From contig NZ_VWWL01000018.1 of NCBI RefSeq assembly GCF_011752995.1, positions 62,001 to 126,000 of the forward strand: DNA of 64,000 bases, read 5' to 3'. Made by a program: the position numbers and the translations under genes. The notes under the pieces are model-generated. The model ran no database searches. It had not been told where the DNA came from and saw only the letters and a list, made by a program, of their open reading frames with translations. Shown one piece after another: positions 17,255-26,195 of this stretch (its first letter is position 1; each line of letters begins with the position of its first letter). The DNA is from Burkholderia sp. Ax-1724 (GTDB lineage: Bacteria > Pseudomonadota > Gammaproteobacteria > Burkholderiales > Burkholderiaceae).

Positions 17255-18381
17255 ACCGTCCCGCCCGACCCGATTTCGTCGTGCTCGGCGGCGGCCTGTG
17301 CGGCCGGCTGGTCGCGTGGCGGCTTGCCGGCGAGGGGCATCGCGTGGCGCTGTACGAGCGCGGCGATGCCGCTGGGACGCAGGCGGCCGCGTGGGTCGCC
17401 GCCGCGATGCTGGCGCCGCTCGCCGAGGCCGCCAGCGCCGAACTGCTGATTACGCGGCTCGGCGCGAGTTCGCTCGAAAGCTGGCCGCGCGTGCTGGCCG
17501 AATTGCCGGAGCCGGTGTTTTTCCAGCGCAACGGCACGCTCGTCGTCTGGCATCACGCCGATCGCACCGAAGCGCCGCTGTTCGAGCGCCGCGTGCGCGC
17601 GAATGCGCCGGCCGAACTGCTCGACGGCGGCTTCGTCGCGCTGGCCGGCGCCCAGCTCGGCGCCGCCGAGCCCGCGCTGGCCGGCCGCTTCAACCAGGGC
17701 TGGCTGCTGCCGCGCGAAGGCCAGCTCGATAACCGCCAGGTGCTGGCCGCGCTCGCCGCCGGTCTCGCCGAACGCGGCGTGGAGACCCACTGGAATACGC
17801 CCGTCGACGAGGCTGCGCTGCCCGAAGCCGGCATCACGATCGACTGCCGCGGTCTCGGCGCGAAGCCGGTGCTGCCGACGCTGCGCGGCATCCGCGGCGA
17901 AGTCGCGCGCGTGCATGCACCGGGGCTGCACCTGACGCGTCCGGTGCGGCTGCTGCATCCGCGCTATCCGCTCTATATCGCGCCGAAGCAGAACGGCCTC
18001 TACGTGATCGGCGCGACCGAGGTCGAAGGCGAGGACATGTCGCCCGTCAGCGTGCGCTCGGCGCTCGAACTGCTGAGCGCGGCGTTTTCGGTGCATCCGG
18101 GTTTCGGCGAGGCGCGCATCCTCGAACTCAACTCGCAGTGCCGCCCGACCTTGCCCGATCATCGTCCGGCGCTGCTGTGGGACGGCGCGCGCACGCTGCG
18201 CGTGAACGGCCTGTACCGGCACGGCTATATGATCGCGCCCGAAGTCGCCGACGAAGCTGTGCGCTTCGCGAGCGCCTTGCTCGACGGCCGCATCGGCGAC
18301 GCCGACGCGTTCGCTGGCTGGCGGCGCGAGGCGCGCTGGAGCGAGCTTTTTCAACAGGATTTCGTGCGGGAGCCGGCCTGA
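17251..18381 (+). CDS. thiO: Glycine oxidase, thiazole biosynthesis
   Basis: 376 residues, DAO-fold flavoprotein. The N-terminal FAD motif is VVLGGGLCGRLVAWRLA, and GITIDCRGLGAK and an RPTLPDHRPAL stretch occur near the C-terminus. ThiO oxidises glycine to the dehydroglycine consumed by ThiG in making the thiazole moiety. The start at MNRPARPDF puts the FAD motif in the usual place and has GGAG about 9 bp upstream. It is the first enzyme gene after the TPP riboswitch, followed by thiS, thiG and thiE. Confidence 0.92.
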   Translation: MNRPARPDFVVLGGGLCGRLVAWRLAGEGHRVALYERGDAAGTQAAAWVAAAMLAPLAEAASAELLITRLGASSLESWPRVLAELPEPVFFQRNGTLVVWHHADRTEAPLFERRVRANAPAELLDGGFVALAGAQLGAAEPALAGRFNQGWLLPREGQLDNRQVLAALAAGLAERGVETHWNTPVDEAALPEAGITIDCRGLGAKPVLPTLRGIRGEVARVHAPGLHLTRPVRLLHPRYPLYIAPKQNGLYVIGATEVEGEDMSPVSVRSALELLSAAFSVHPGFGEARILELNSQCRPTLPDHRPALLWDGARTLRVNGLYRHGYMIAPEVADEAVRFASALLDGRIGDADAFAGWRREARWSELFQQDFVREPA

Positions 18382-18446
18382 GCGCCGCGGCCGCCGCGTC
18401 GCGCATCGGGCCGCTTTCGCCATCGATTGAACCGTATTCGAGCACC

Positions 18447-18644
18447 ATGGACATTCATATCAATCAGAAGCCGTTGTCGCTGCCCGAGGGCGCGACTGTC
18501 GCCGATGCGCTCGCCGCCTATGGCGCGCGCCCGCCGTTCGCGGTCGCGCTCAACGGCGATTTCGTCGCGCGCACCCAGCATGCGGCGCGCGCGCTGCAAG
18601 CCGGCGACCGGCTCGACGTCGTGCAACCGGTTGCGGGCGGCTGA
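18447..18644 (+). CDS. thiS: Sulfur carrier protein ThiS
   Basis: 65 residues with the ubiquitin-like beta-grasp pattern and the essential C-terminal Gly-Gly (VQPVAGG). The terminal Gly becomes a thiocarboxylate that donates sulfur to ThiG. The start MDIHINQKPL is the only one that gives the family length. It lies 65 bp after thiO in the same operon. Confidence 0.95.
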   Translation: MDIHINQKPLSLPEGATVADALAAYGARPPFAVALNGDFVARTQHAARALQAGDRLDVVQPVAGG

Positions 18645-18764
18645 GCGCCGGCGCGCCGGCCTGCCGCCGATTCATTGCCGGGCCCGTTGCCGCAAACGAG
18701 CGCCGGAAACCCCTTGCCGCAAGGCCGTTGCGCAACGTCGCAGCGGCAAACCAGGATGACGCAC

Positions 18765-19580
18765 ATGACCTCCCATCAGACCGCCGACGCCCTCACGCTA
18801 TACGGCCAAACTTTCGCGAGCCGCGTGCTGCTCGGCACCTCGCGCTATCCGTCGCTGCAATCGCTGTCCGATTCGATCGACGCGGCGCGGCCCGGCATGG
18901 TCACCGTCGCGCTGCGCCGGCAGATGAACGAGGGCGGCGCCGAAGCCGGCTTCTTCGATCTGCTCAAGCGCCACGCCGTGCCGCTGCTGCCGAACACGGC
19001 GGGCTGCCTGACGGTCGGCGAAGTGGTCACGACCGCGCACATGGCGCGCGAAATCTTCGAAACCGACTGGATCAAGCTCGAACTGATCGGCGACGACTAC
19101 ACGCTGCAGCCCGACCCGGTGGGCCTGATCGAGGCCGCCGCGCGGCTCGTCAAGGACGGCTTCAAGGTGCTGCCGTACTGCACCGAAGACCTCGTGATCG
19201 GCCGCCGTCTGCTCGACGCCGGTTGCGAGGCGCTGATGCCGTGGGGCGCGCCGATCGGCACCGGCAAGGGCGTGATCAATCCGTACGGGCTACGCGTGCT
19301 GCGCGAGCGGTTGCCGGACGTGCCGCTGATCGTCGATGCCGGGCTCGGCGTGCCGTCGCACGCGGCTCAGGTGATGGAGTGGGGCTTCGACGGCGTGCTG
19401 CTGAACACGGCCGTGTCGCAGGCGACGCACCCCGACGCGATGGCGCGCGCGTTCGCGCTCGGCGTCGAGGCGGGCCGGCAGGCGTATCTCGCGGGGCCGA
19501 TGGCCGAGCGCGAAAGCGCGCACGCGAGCACGCCGGTGGTCGGCATGCCGTTCTGGCATCAGGATGGGAGTGCCGCATGA
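18765..19580 (+). CDS. thiG: Thiazole synthase
   Basis: 271 residues. A TIM-barrel enzyme that joins deoxyxylulose phosphate, dehydroglycine and ThiS-thiocarboxylate into the thiazole phosphate. Visible family motifs are LLGTSRYPS, NTAGC, DWIKLELIGD (with the Schiff-base Lys), VLPYCTEDL, MPWGAPIGTGKG and VDAGLGVPSHA. Start at 18765 is chosen over ATG 18756 because AGGA at 18753-18756 is then 8 bp upstream. Its stop overlaps the thiE start (ATGA). Confidence 0.95.
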   Translation: MTSHQTADALTLYGQTFASRVLLGTSRYPSLQSLSDSIDAARPGMVTVALRRQMNEGGAEAGFFDLLKRHAVPLLPNTAGCLTVGEVVTTAHMAREIFETDWIKLELIGDDYTLQPDPVGLIEAAARLVKDGFKVLPYCTEDLVIGRRLLDAGCEALMPWGAPIGTGKGVINPYGLRVLRERLPDVPLIVDAGLGVPSHAAQVMEWGFDGVLLNTAVSQATHPDAMARAFALGVEAGRQAYLAGPMAERESAHASTPVVGMPFWHQDGSAA

Positions 19581-20704
19581 CACAGTCCTTGACGTTGAAG
19601 GACCGCGATCTGTTCTGGCCGCCCGCCGACGAACTGGTCGAAGCCGCCGAGCGCATCCGCGCGCGTCTCGGCGACTGGCCGCCGACGCACGCGCCGTGGC
19701 GCATCTGCCTGACCGCGCCCGATGCGCCGAACGGCGGCGACCTGATCGTGCTTGCCGACGCGCAACGGCACGGCGAGCAGATGGCGCGCTGGCTCACGCA
19801 GGGCGCGGGCGTGATCGTCGCCGCGGAAAACCGCGCGACGCTGCATCTGGGCGGCGAGAAGTACGGCCTCGAAGGCCATCTGGCGGACGACTGGATTGCC
19901 GCGCTCGCTGCGTTCCTCGACTGCGGTTTCGATCCGCACGACGCGCTCGTGCTCGCGCTCGCCTGGCGCGACGGTGACGAAACCCGTGACGAAGCGCGTG
20001 ACGAAACCCGCGCCGCCGACGCATTCCCATCCGACCTCGCGCGCTTTCCGCGCCTGACCGGCTTGCCGGCCGCGCCGGCGCAGCCGTTTCCGCGCTGCCC
20101 GCACAAGCTCGGCCTGTACCCGGTGCTGCCGACCGCGGACTGGGTCGAGCGGGTGGTCGGCCTCGGCGTGAAGACCGTGCAGTTGCGCCGCAAGTCGGCC
20201 GAACCCGCCGACGAACTGAAGCGCGAAATCGCCCGCAGCGTGGCGGTGGGACGCGCGCACGACGCCCAGGTGTTCATCAACGATCACTGGCAGGCCGCCA
20301 TCGAGGCGGGCGCGTACGGCGTGCACCTCGGTCAGGAAGACGTGCATACCGCTGATCTGTCCGCGATTGCGGCGGCTGGCGTCCGGCTTGGTCTGTCGAC
20401 GCACGGTTTTTATGAGACGCTGAAGGCGCTGCACTTCCGTCCGAGTTACATTGCACTGGGCGCGGTCTTTCCGACCGCGACCAAGGTGGTGCCGACCGCG
20501 CCGCAGGGCTTGCGGCGTTTGGCACGCTACGTGCGGCTGCTCGACGGCGTGGTGCCGCTCGTCGCGATCGGCGGGATCGATCTGCAGGTGCTGCCCGACG
20601 TGCTGGCAACCGGCGTCGGCTGCGCCGCGGTGGTGCGCGCAGTGACCGATGCGGCCGATCCGGCTGCCGCGGTTTCTGCGTTGCAACACGTGTTTACGCA
20701 ATAA
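19577..20704 (+). CDS. thiE: Thiamine-phosphate synthase with long N-terminal extension
   Basis: 375 residues, while a stand-alone ThiE has about 210. The C-terminal 200 residues are a full ThiE: TVQLRRKS, VFINDHW, GVHLGQEDV, GLSTHG, YIALGAVFPTATK, AIGGID. They couple HMP-PP to thiazole phosphate. The N-terminal about 170 residues have no ThiE motifs. Part of them (HLADDWIAALAAFLDCGFDPHD) weakly resembles the C-terminal lobe of ribokinase-fold HMP kinases, which is inference. An acidic Arg-rich linker built from a 12-bp tandem repeat joins the two parts. Last gene of the thi operon. Confidence 0.9.
   Translation: MTQSLTLKDRDLFWPPADELVEAAERIRARLGDWPPTHAPWRICLTAPDAPNGGDLIVLADAQRHGEQMARWLTQGAGVIVAAENRATLHLGGEKYGLEGHLADDWIAALAAFLDCGFDPHDALVLALAWRDGDETRDEARDETRAADAFPSDLARFPRLTGLPAAPAQPFPRCPHKLGLYPVLPTADWVERVVGLGVKTVQLRRKSAEPADELKREIARSVAVGRAHDAQVFINDHWQAAIEAGAYGVHLGQEDVHTADLSAIAAAGVRLGLSTHGFYETLKALHFRPSYIALGAVFPTATKVVPTAPQGLRRLARYVRLLDGVVPLVAIGGIDLQVLPDVLATGVGCAAVVRAVTDAADPAAAVSALQHVFTQ
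19972..20008 (+). repeat. 12-bp tandem repeat (three units) within thiE linker
   Basis: Three units GGTGACGAAACC, CGTGACGAAGCG and CGTGACGAAACC are in frame and encode a GDETRDEARDETR linker between the N-terminal domain and the ThiE barrel. The repeat keeps the frame if copy number changes. Confidence 0.8.
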
Positions 20705-20760
20705 TCCTCAGGCATAGTCAATGGACGGGGCACCTCACGGCAGCTTTTGCATGATGGCCC

Positions 20761-20766
20761 TATAAT
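20761..20766 (+). promoter_or_regulatory. -10 element (TATAAT) upstream of mlaF
   Basis: A perfect TATAAT 30 bp before the mlaF start and 57 bp after thiE. No good -35 is present at 17 bp (CGGCAG); TTGCAT lies too close. It suggests the mla operon has its own promoter. Confidence 0.5.
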
Positions 20767-20795
20767 TCGGCCTTCCGTGTAAAAGGATTGTCAGC

Positions 20796-21620
20796 TTGGT
20801 GCCTTCCTCCCGCGAGCCCCTACTCGAACTGCGCGACGTCGACTTCGGTTACGGCGACCGGCTCGTCCTGTCGAATCTGAACCTGCGCTTCCGTCGCGGG
20901 CAGGTCGTCGCGGTCATGGGCGGCTCCGGTTGCGGCAAGACCACGGTGCTGCGCCTGATCGGCGGCCTCGTGCGCGCGCAGCGCGGCGAGGTGCTGTTCC
21001 ACGGCCAGGACCTCGGCCGGCAGACGCGCGAAGGCCTTTACGCGCTGCGCCGCAAAATGGGCATGCTGTTCCAGTTCGGCGCGTTGTTTACCGACATGTC
21101 GGTGTTCGAAAACGTTGCCTTCTCGCTGCGCGAGCACACCGATCTTCCCGAAGAACTGCTGTGCGACCTCGTGCTGATGAAGCTCAACGCGGTGGGCTTG
21201 CGCGGCGCGCGCGATCTGCTGCCCTCGGAGATTTCGGGCGGCATGGCGCGCCGCGTGGCGCTCGCGCGCGCCATCGCGCTCGACCCCGAACTGATGATGT
21301 ACGACGAGCCGTTCGCCGGCCTCGATCCGATCTCGCTCGGCATCACCGCGAACCTGATCCGCACGCTCAATCAGGCGCTCGGCGCCACCTCGATTCTCGT
21401 CACGCACGACGTGCCCGAATCGTTCGCCATCGCGGATTACGTCTACTTTCTCGCCAACGGCGGGGTGCTCGCCGAGGGCACCCCGGACGAACTGCGCGCC
21501 TCGACCGATCCGACCGTGCGGCAGTTCATCGACGGCGCGCCGGACGGCCCGTTCAAATTCCACTATCCGGCCCAGACGCCGCTCGCGGCGGACTTCGGCA
21601 TCGGCGGAGGCCAGTCATGA
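20796..21620 (+). CDS. mlaF: Phospholipid ABC transporter ATP-binding protein
   Basis: 274 residues. Walker A GGSGCGKTT, signature ISGGMARRVALARA, Walker B LMMYDEPFAGLDP, and the H-loop THD. This is the ATPase of the MlaFEDB complex that moves phospholipids between outer and inner membranes. The start is TTG 20796 with AAGGA 8 bp upstream; GTG 20799 is the alternative. Its stop overlaps mlaE by 4 bp. Confidence 0.93.
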   Translation: MVPSSREPLLELRDVDFGYGDRLVLSNLNLRFRRGQVVAVMGGSGCGKTTVLRLIGGLVRAQRGEVLFHGQDLGRQTREGLYALRRKMGMLFQFGALFTDMSVFENVAFSLREHTDLPEELLCDLVLMKLNAVGLRGARDLLPSEISGGMARRVALARAIALDPELMMYDEPFAGLDPISLGITANLIRTLNQALGATSILVTHDVPESFAIADYVYFLANGGVLAEGTPDELRASTDPTVRQFIDGAPDGPFKFHYPAQTPLAADFGIGGGQS

Positions 21621-22384
21621 TCAGTGCGCTCGGTCGCTCGGTGATCAGCGGGCTCGGCACGGCCGGTTACGCGACGCGCTTCTTCCTGCGCCTCGTGCTC
21701 GAGTTTTTCCCGCTGCTGCGCCGGCCGCGTCTTGTCACGAAGCAGATCCACTTCGTCGGTAATTATTCGCTCGTGATCATCGCCGTGTCGGGGCTCTTCG
21801 TCGGCTTCGTGCTCGGCCTGCAGGGCTACTACACGCTCAACCGCTATGGCTCCGAGCAGGCGCTCGGCTTGCTCGTCGCGCTGTCGCTCGTGCGCGAACT
21901 CGGGCCGGTGGTCACGGCGCTGCTGTTCGCGGGCCGCGCGGGCACTTCGCTCACGGCCGAGATCGGCCTCATGAAGGCGGGCGAGCAGCTGACCGCGATG
22001 GAAATGATGGCCGTCGATCCGGTCAAGGTCGTGGTCGCGCCGCGCCTGTGGGCGGGCATTATCTCGATGCCGATCCTCGCCGCGATTTTCAGCGCGGTCG
22101 GTATTCTGGGCGGTTATGTGGTGGGCGTGCTGCTGATCGGCGTCGATGCCGGCGCGTTCTGGTCGCAGATGCAGGGGGGCGTCGACGTGTGGCGCGATGT
22201 CGGCGCCGGGGTCGTCAAGAGCGTGGTGTTCGGCCTTGCGGTGACGTTCGTCGCGCTGTTTCAGGGCTACGAAGCGAAGCCGACGCCGGAAGGCGTGTCG
22301 CGCGCGACGACCCGCACGGTCGTGTACGCGTCGCTCGCGGTGCTCGGGCTCGATTTTCTGCTGACCGCACTGATGTTCAGCTAA
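21617..22384 (+). CDS. mlaE: Phospholipid ABC transporter permease
   Basis: 255 residues, five or so membrane spans, with the MlaE/YrbE hallmark region LVRELGPVVTALLFAGRAGTS and GEQLTAMEMMAVDP. Inner-membrane component of MlaFEDB. Translationally coupled to mlaF (ATGA). Confidence 0.94.
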   Translation: MISALGRSVISGLGTAGYATRFFLRLVLEFFPLLRRPRLVTKQIHFVGNYSLVIIAVSGLFVGFVLGLQGYYTLNRYGSEQALGLLVALSLVRELGPVVTALLFAGRAGTSLTAEIGLMKAGEQLTAMEMMAVDPVKVVVAPRLWAGIISMPILAAIFSAVGILGGYVVGVLLIGVDAGAFWSQMQGGVDVWRDVGAGVVKSVVFGLAVTFVALFQGYEAKPTPEGVSRATTRTVVYASLAVLGLDFLLTALMFS

Positions 22385-22474
22385 AGACCGCGCCGCACAC
22401 CGGCTGCCGGCGGCGCATCGTGCGCCGCGCGCGACGGGGTGCCGATGGCGTGGCGGATTCACTTTGGGATGACG

Positions 22475-22999
22475 ATGAAAAAGACTGCTCTCGACTTCTG
22501 GGTCGGCCTGTTCGTGGTGCTGGGTTTCGTGGCGCTGCTGTTTCTCGCGCTGAAGGCCGGCAACATGAGCTCGTTGTCGTTCCAGGCAACGTATCCGGTC
22601 AAACTCAAGTTCGACAACATCGGCGGGCTGAAGGCGCGCGCGCCGGTGAAGAGCGCCGGCGTGACGGTCGGCCGGGTCGCCTCGATCGGCTTCGACAGCA
22701 ATGCCTACCAGGCGCTCGTCACGATCGATATCGACAAGCAATACCAGTTTCCGAAAGATACTTCGGCGAAGATACTGACTTCGGGCCTGCTCGGCGAGCA
22801 GTACATCGGGCTCGAACCGGGCGGCGACACGGAAATGCTGAAGGCTGGCGATACGATCTCGATGACGCAATCGGCGATCGTGCTCGAAAACCTGATCGGC
22901 CAGTTCCTCTACAGCAAGGCGGCGGATTCCGGCGCCTCGAAGCCCGCGGGCGGGGCGAATGCGCCGGCGGCGCCTGCTGCTGGCGCCGCCAGCCAATAA
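22475..22999 (+). CDS. mlaD: MCE-domain phospholipid-binding protein
   Basis: 174 residues. One N-terminal membrane anchor (FWVGLFVVLGFVALLFLALKAG) and a single MCE domain (YPVKLKFDNIGGLKARAPVKSAGVTVGRV), then an Ala/Gly-rich tail. It forms the periplasmic hexameric ring on MlaE. Start MKKTALDF is chosen with GGGA 5 bp upstream; ATG 22469 would add two residues. Confidence 0.92.
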   Translation: MKKTALDFWVGLFVVLGFVALLFLALKAGNMSSLSFQATYPVKLKFDNIGGLKARAPVKSAGVTVGRVASIGFDSNAYQALVTIDIDKQYQFPKDTSAKILTSGLLGEQYIGLEPGGDTEMLKAGDTISMTQSAIVLENLIGQFLYSKAADSGASKPAGGANAPAAPAAGAASQ

Positions 23000-23010
23000 G
23001 GAGAACAAGA

Positions 23011-24009
23011 ATGCAAACCACACGTTCGGCGCGCGTGCGCGTCTTCCAGTTAGGCAAGGTGGCGGTGGCCGCGGCGCTCGTCACCGGCTGCACGACCGTG
23101 CAGACGCCGACCAAGGGCGATCCGTTCGAAGGCCTGAACCGCACGGTGTTCACCGTCAACGACAAGATCGACCAGTACGCGCTGAAGCCGGTCGCGCAGG
23201 GCTATGTCTGGGCGACGCCGCAGCCGGTGCGCGACAGCGTGACGAACTTCTTCTCGAATATCGGCGACGTCTACATCGCGGCGAACAACCTGCTGCAGTT
23301 GCGCATCGCCGACGGCGTGTCGGACATCATGCGCATCGTAATCAATACGGTGTTCGGTGTCGGCGGCCTGTTCGACGTCGCGACGCTTGCGAAGCTGCCC
23401 AAGCACGACAACGACCTCGGTCTGACGCTCGGCCACTACGGCGTGCCGGCGGGCCCGTATCTCGTGCTGCCGCTGTTCGGCCCGAGCACGGTGCGCGACG
23501 CGGTCGGCTCGATCGGCAACTACTACGTGAACCCGATCAGCTACGTCAGTCCGTCGGGCCTGAGCTGGGCCCTGTGGGGCCTGAACATCGTCAATACGCG
23601 CGCGAACCTGCTCGGCGCGAGCAACCTGCTGGAAGGCGCGGCGCTCGACAAATACTCGTTCGTGCGCAACGCGTATCTGCAGCGCCGTCAGTATCTGCTG
23701 TCGGATAACCGCCGGCGCCCGCAGGACCTGCCGAGCTATGACGAGGAAGCGCCGCTGCCGAAGTACGACGAAGGCGAGACGGGCGCGGCCGGTGCGGCAG
23801 GCGCCGCCGCGGGCACGCAGGGTGTTGCCGCCAAGGCGGCGCCGGCATCGGGCGTGGCTGCGACTGCGCAGGGCGCGTCGGCGCCCGAGGCGGCCTCGGG
23901 CACCGCCACTCCGCCGCTCGATGTGAACGGCGGTCCCGAAACGCAGATTCCGGCGGGTCAACTGGTGCCGCCCACGCGTTTCAACTTCCCGTCCTTCAAG
24001 CTGCATTGA
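23011..24009 (+). CDS. mlaA: MlaA/VacJ outer-membrane lipoprotein
   Basis: 332 residues. The signal peptide ends in lipobox LVTGC. The VacJ core includes DPFEGLNRTVFTVND and LGHYGVPAGPYLVLPLFGPSTVRDAVG. It extracts misplaced phospholipids from the outer leaflet and passes them to MlaC. An Ala/Gly-rich C-terminal tail of about 90 residues is longer than in E. coli. AAGGAG sits 8 bp upstream of the start. In E. coli mlaA is unlinked; here it lies between mlaD and mlaC. Confidence 0.94.
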   Translation: MQTTRSARVRVFQLGKVAVAAALVTGCTTVQTPTKGDPFEGLNRTVFTVNDKIDQYALKPVAQGYVWATPQPVRDSVTNFFSNIGDVYIAANNLLQLRIADGVSDIMRIVINTVFGVGGLFDVATLAKLPKHDNDLGLTLGHYGVPAGPYLVLPLFGPSTVRDAVGSIGNYYVNPISYVSPSGLSWALWGLNIVNTRANLLGASNLLEGAALDKYSFVRNAYLQRRQYLLSDNRRRPQDLPSYDEEAPLPKYDEGETGAAGAAGAAAGTQGVAAKAAPASGVAATAQGASAPEAASGTATPPLDVNGGPETQIPAGQLVPPTRFNFPSFKLH

Positions 24010-24123
24010 GCGCGCGCCGGTAACAGATCGATACGACTCTCGCAGTTTGCGCATGGATTGCTGTCGAACTCGCGTGGTAAGGTCGGCTCAAACCGTTGCA
24101 CTATTTTTGAGGTAAGGCTCGAT

Positions 24124-24756
24124 ATGAAAAAATTCTTCCTGATTCCCCTGTTTGCCGCGTTGTTTTCGTTCGTCAGCGCAGGCGCATCGGCACAAACCGC
24201 CGACACCAGCGCGCCGGATACGCTGATCAAGACCGTGACCCAGCAGGTGGTCGACGCGGTGCGCAACGACAAGTCGATCCAGCAGGGCGACATCTCGCAC
24301 ATCACGGCGCTCGTCAACGAAAAGATCCTGCCGTACACCGATTTCCGCCGCACTACGCAGCTCGCGATGGGCCGCAACTGGCGCACCGCGACGCCCGAGC
24401 AGCAGAACCAGGTGGTCGAGCAGTTCAAGATGCTGCTGATCCGCACCTACTCGGGCGCGCTCGCGCAGGTGAAGGACCAGCAGATCCAGTACAAGCCGTT
24501 CCGCATGAACCCGGACGACACCGATACGGTGGTGCGCTCGGTCGTGATGAACAACGGCCAGCCGATCGAGCTCGACTACCGCCTGTACAAGACGCCGCAA
24601 GGCTGGCGCGTGTATGACATCAACGTGCTCGGCGCATGGCTGATCCAGGCGTATCAGCAGCAGTTCAACGAGCAGATCCAGCAGAAGGGCGTGGACGGGC
24701 TGATCCAGTTCCTCACGCAGCGCAACCAGCAACTCGCCTCGGGCAAGCAGTCGTGA
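24124..24756 (+). CDS. mlaC: Periplasmic phospholipid carrier MlaC
   Basis: 210 residues with a Sec signal (MKKFFLIPLFAALFSFVSAG, cleaved after ASA). The body carries MlaC/Ttg2D features: FRRTTQLAMGRNWRTATPEQ and the DYRLYKTPQGWRVYDINVLGAWLI stretch. It ferries lipid between MlaA and MlaD. AGGTAAGG precedes the ATG. Its stop overlaps the mlaB GTG start. Confidence 0.94.
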   Translation: MKKFFLIPLFAALFSFVSAGASAQTADTSAPDTLIKTVTQQVVDAVRNDKSIQQGDISHITALVNEKILPYTDFRRTTQLAMGRNWRTATPEQQNQVVEQFKMLLIRTYSGALAQVKDQQIQYKPFRMNPDDTDTVVRSVVMNNGQPIELDYRLYKTPQGWRVYDINVLGAWLIQAYQQQFNEQIQQKGVDGLIQFLTQRNQQLASGKQS

Positions 24757-25073
24757 GCGAAGTGCTGAGTCCGGTCGCGAACCGCTTCGAGTGCGGCGCG
24801 ACGCTGACCCACGCGAGTGCGAAGGCCGCGCTCGCGGCGGGTCTGCAACGCATCGCGGCGGGCGCGGGCGGCGTCGATTGCGCGCCGCTCACGCAGTTCG
24901 ATTCGGCGGCACTCGCCGTGCTGCTCGCGTGGGTGCGCGCGAGCGCGGCGCGCGGCCTCAAGTTTGAAATCGTCAATCTGCCGGCGGGTCTCGCCAGCCT
25001 CGCGCGCGCCTACGGCGTCGACACGCTTCTTGCTCCCGCCGCATCCGGCGCGGTTGCGTCGGCGCGACATTGA
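24753..25073 (+). CDS. mlaB: STAS-domain protein MlaB
   Basis: 106 residues, single STAS domain (FDSAALAVLLAWVRASAARG, then the NLPAGLASLARAYGV motif). It binds MlaF and is required for its ATPase activity. GTG start overlaps the mlaC stop (GTGA). It closes the mla operon. Confidence 0.9.
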   Translation: MSEVLSPVANRFECGATLTHASAKAALAAGLQRIAAGAGGVDCAPLTQFDSAALAVLLAWVRASAARGLKFEIVNLPAGLASLARAYGVDTLLAPAASGAVASARH

Positions 25074-25119
25074 CGCTCCACTGGCGTCGTCTCCAATCCT
25101 TCCTGTCGGGCCGGGCTTA

Positions 25120-25138
25120 GGGCTTTTTGCCCTATAAT
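25120..25138 (+). promoter_or_regulatory. -10 element within a small hairpin upstream of the ABC-2 exporter
   Basis: TATAAT at 25133-25138 lies 124 bp before the next start codon. The preceding AGGGC-TTTTT-GCCCT (25120-25134) is a perfect 5-bp inverted repeat that overlaps its first bases. It could be a promoter, or the hairpin could be a weak terminator remnant. Confidence 0.4.
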
Positions 25139-25262
25139 CAAACGTTTTTTGGGGCGCTGAATTGGCCCTGAATCGGCCCCGGTTCCGTTTCTTCCAGCAT
25201 TTGCTCGCCCCCACGCTCCGTCGGGGCTACTTCAGGCGCCGCCACGCACGCGGCCCATAGTC

Positions 25263-26195
25263 ATGTCAGCCATAGAAATTCGTAACGTCAAGAAGCGCTA
25301 CAAGGACTTGCAGGCGCTCAAGGGCGTCAGCCTCACGGTCGAAGAAGGCGAGTTCTTCGGACTGCTCGGTCCGAACGGCGCGGGCAAGACGACGCTCATC
25401 AGCATTCTCGCGGGGCTCGCGCGCGCCGACGAAGGCAGCATCGCGGTGCGCGGTCACGATGTCGTCGGCGATTTCCGCGACGCGCGCCGCGCGCTCGGCG
25501 TGGTGCCGCAGGAACTCGTGTTCGACCCGTTCTTCACCGTGCGCGAAACCTTGCGCATCCAGTCCGGCTACTACGGTCTGCGCAACAACGACGCGTGGAT
25601 CGACGAGATCATGGCCAATCTCGATCTCACCGAGAAAGCCGACGCCAACATGCGCGCGCTGTCCGGCGGCATGAAGCGGCGTGTGCTGGTCGCCCAGGCG
25701 CTCGTGCACCGTCCGCCCGTCATCGTGCTCGACGAGCCGACCGCGGGTGTCGACGTCGAATTGCGCCAGACTCTGTGGAAATTCATTTCGCGCCTGAATC
25801 GCGAGGGTCACACGATCGTGCTGACCACGCACTATCTGGAAGAAGCCGAATCGCTGTGCGACCGCATCGCGATGCTGCGCCGCGGCGAGGTCGTCGCGCT
25901 CGATCGCACGAGCACGCTGCTGCAGCGCTTCGCCGGCATGCAGCTGTTCGTGCGCTTCGCACAGGGCGTGCTGCCCGCCGAGCTGCGTCCGCTCGAAGCG
26001 GAAAGCAGCGCAACCAGCGGCAACGGCCGCCAGCATCTGCTGCGTCTGGCGAGCTACGACGACGTCGAGCGCATCCTCGCGCAGTGCCGCGCGGCCGGTT
26101 GTACATTCGAAGAGATCGAGGTCCGCAAGGCCGACCTCGAAGACGTATTCGTTCAGGTGATGAACGGTCCGGAAGTGATCGAGGGGCTCGCATGA
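25263..26195 (+). CDS. ABC-2 type exporter, ATP-binding protein (YadG-like)
   Basis: 310 residues. Walker A GPNGAGKTT, signature LSGGMKRRVLVAQA, Walker B VIVLDEPTAGVD, H-loop TTHYLEEAE. The C-terminal 80 residues are typical of DrrA/YadG ATPases. It overlaps the following permease by 4 bp. In E. coli the mla operon is followed directly by ibaG-murA, so this pair is inserted between them. Substrate unknown. Confidence 0.92.
   Translation: MSAIEIRNVKKRYKDLQALKGVSLTVEEGEFFGLLGPNGAGKTTLISILAGLARADEGSIAVRGHDVVGDFRDARRALGVVPQELVFDPFFTVRETLRIQSGYYGLRNNDAWIDEIMANLDLTEKADANMRALSGGMKRRVLVAQALVHRPPVIVLDEPTAGVDVELRQTLWKFISRLNREGHTIVLTTHYLEEAESLCDRIAMLRRGEVVALDRTSTLLQRFAGMQLFVRFAQGVLPAELRPLEAESSATSGNGRQHLLRLASYDDVERILAQCRAAGCTFEEIEVRKADLEDVFVQVMNGPEVIEGLA

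Noticed and set aside
19972..20008. Tandem repeat as a CRISPR-like array
   Set aside because: Units are 12 bp, contiguous without spacers, and in frame within thiE.
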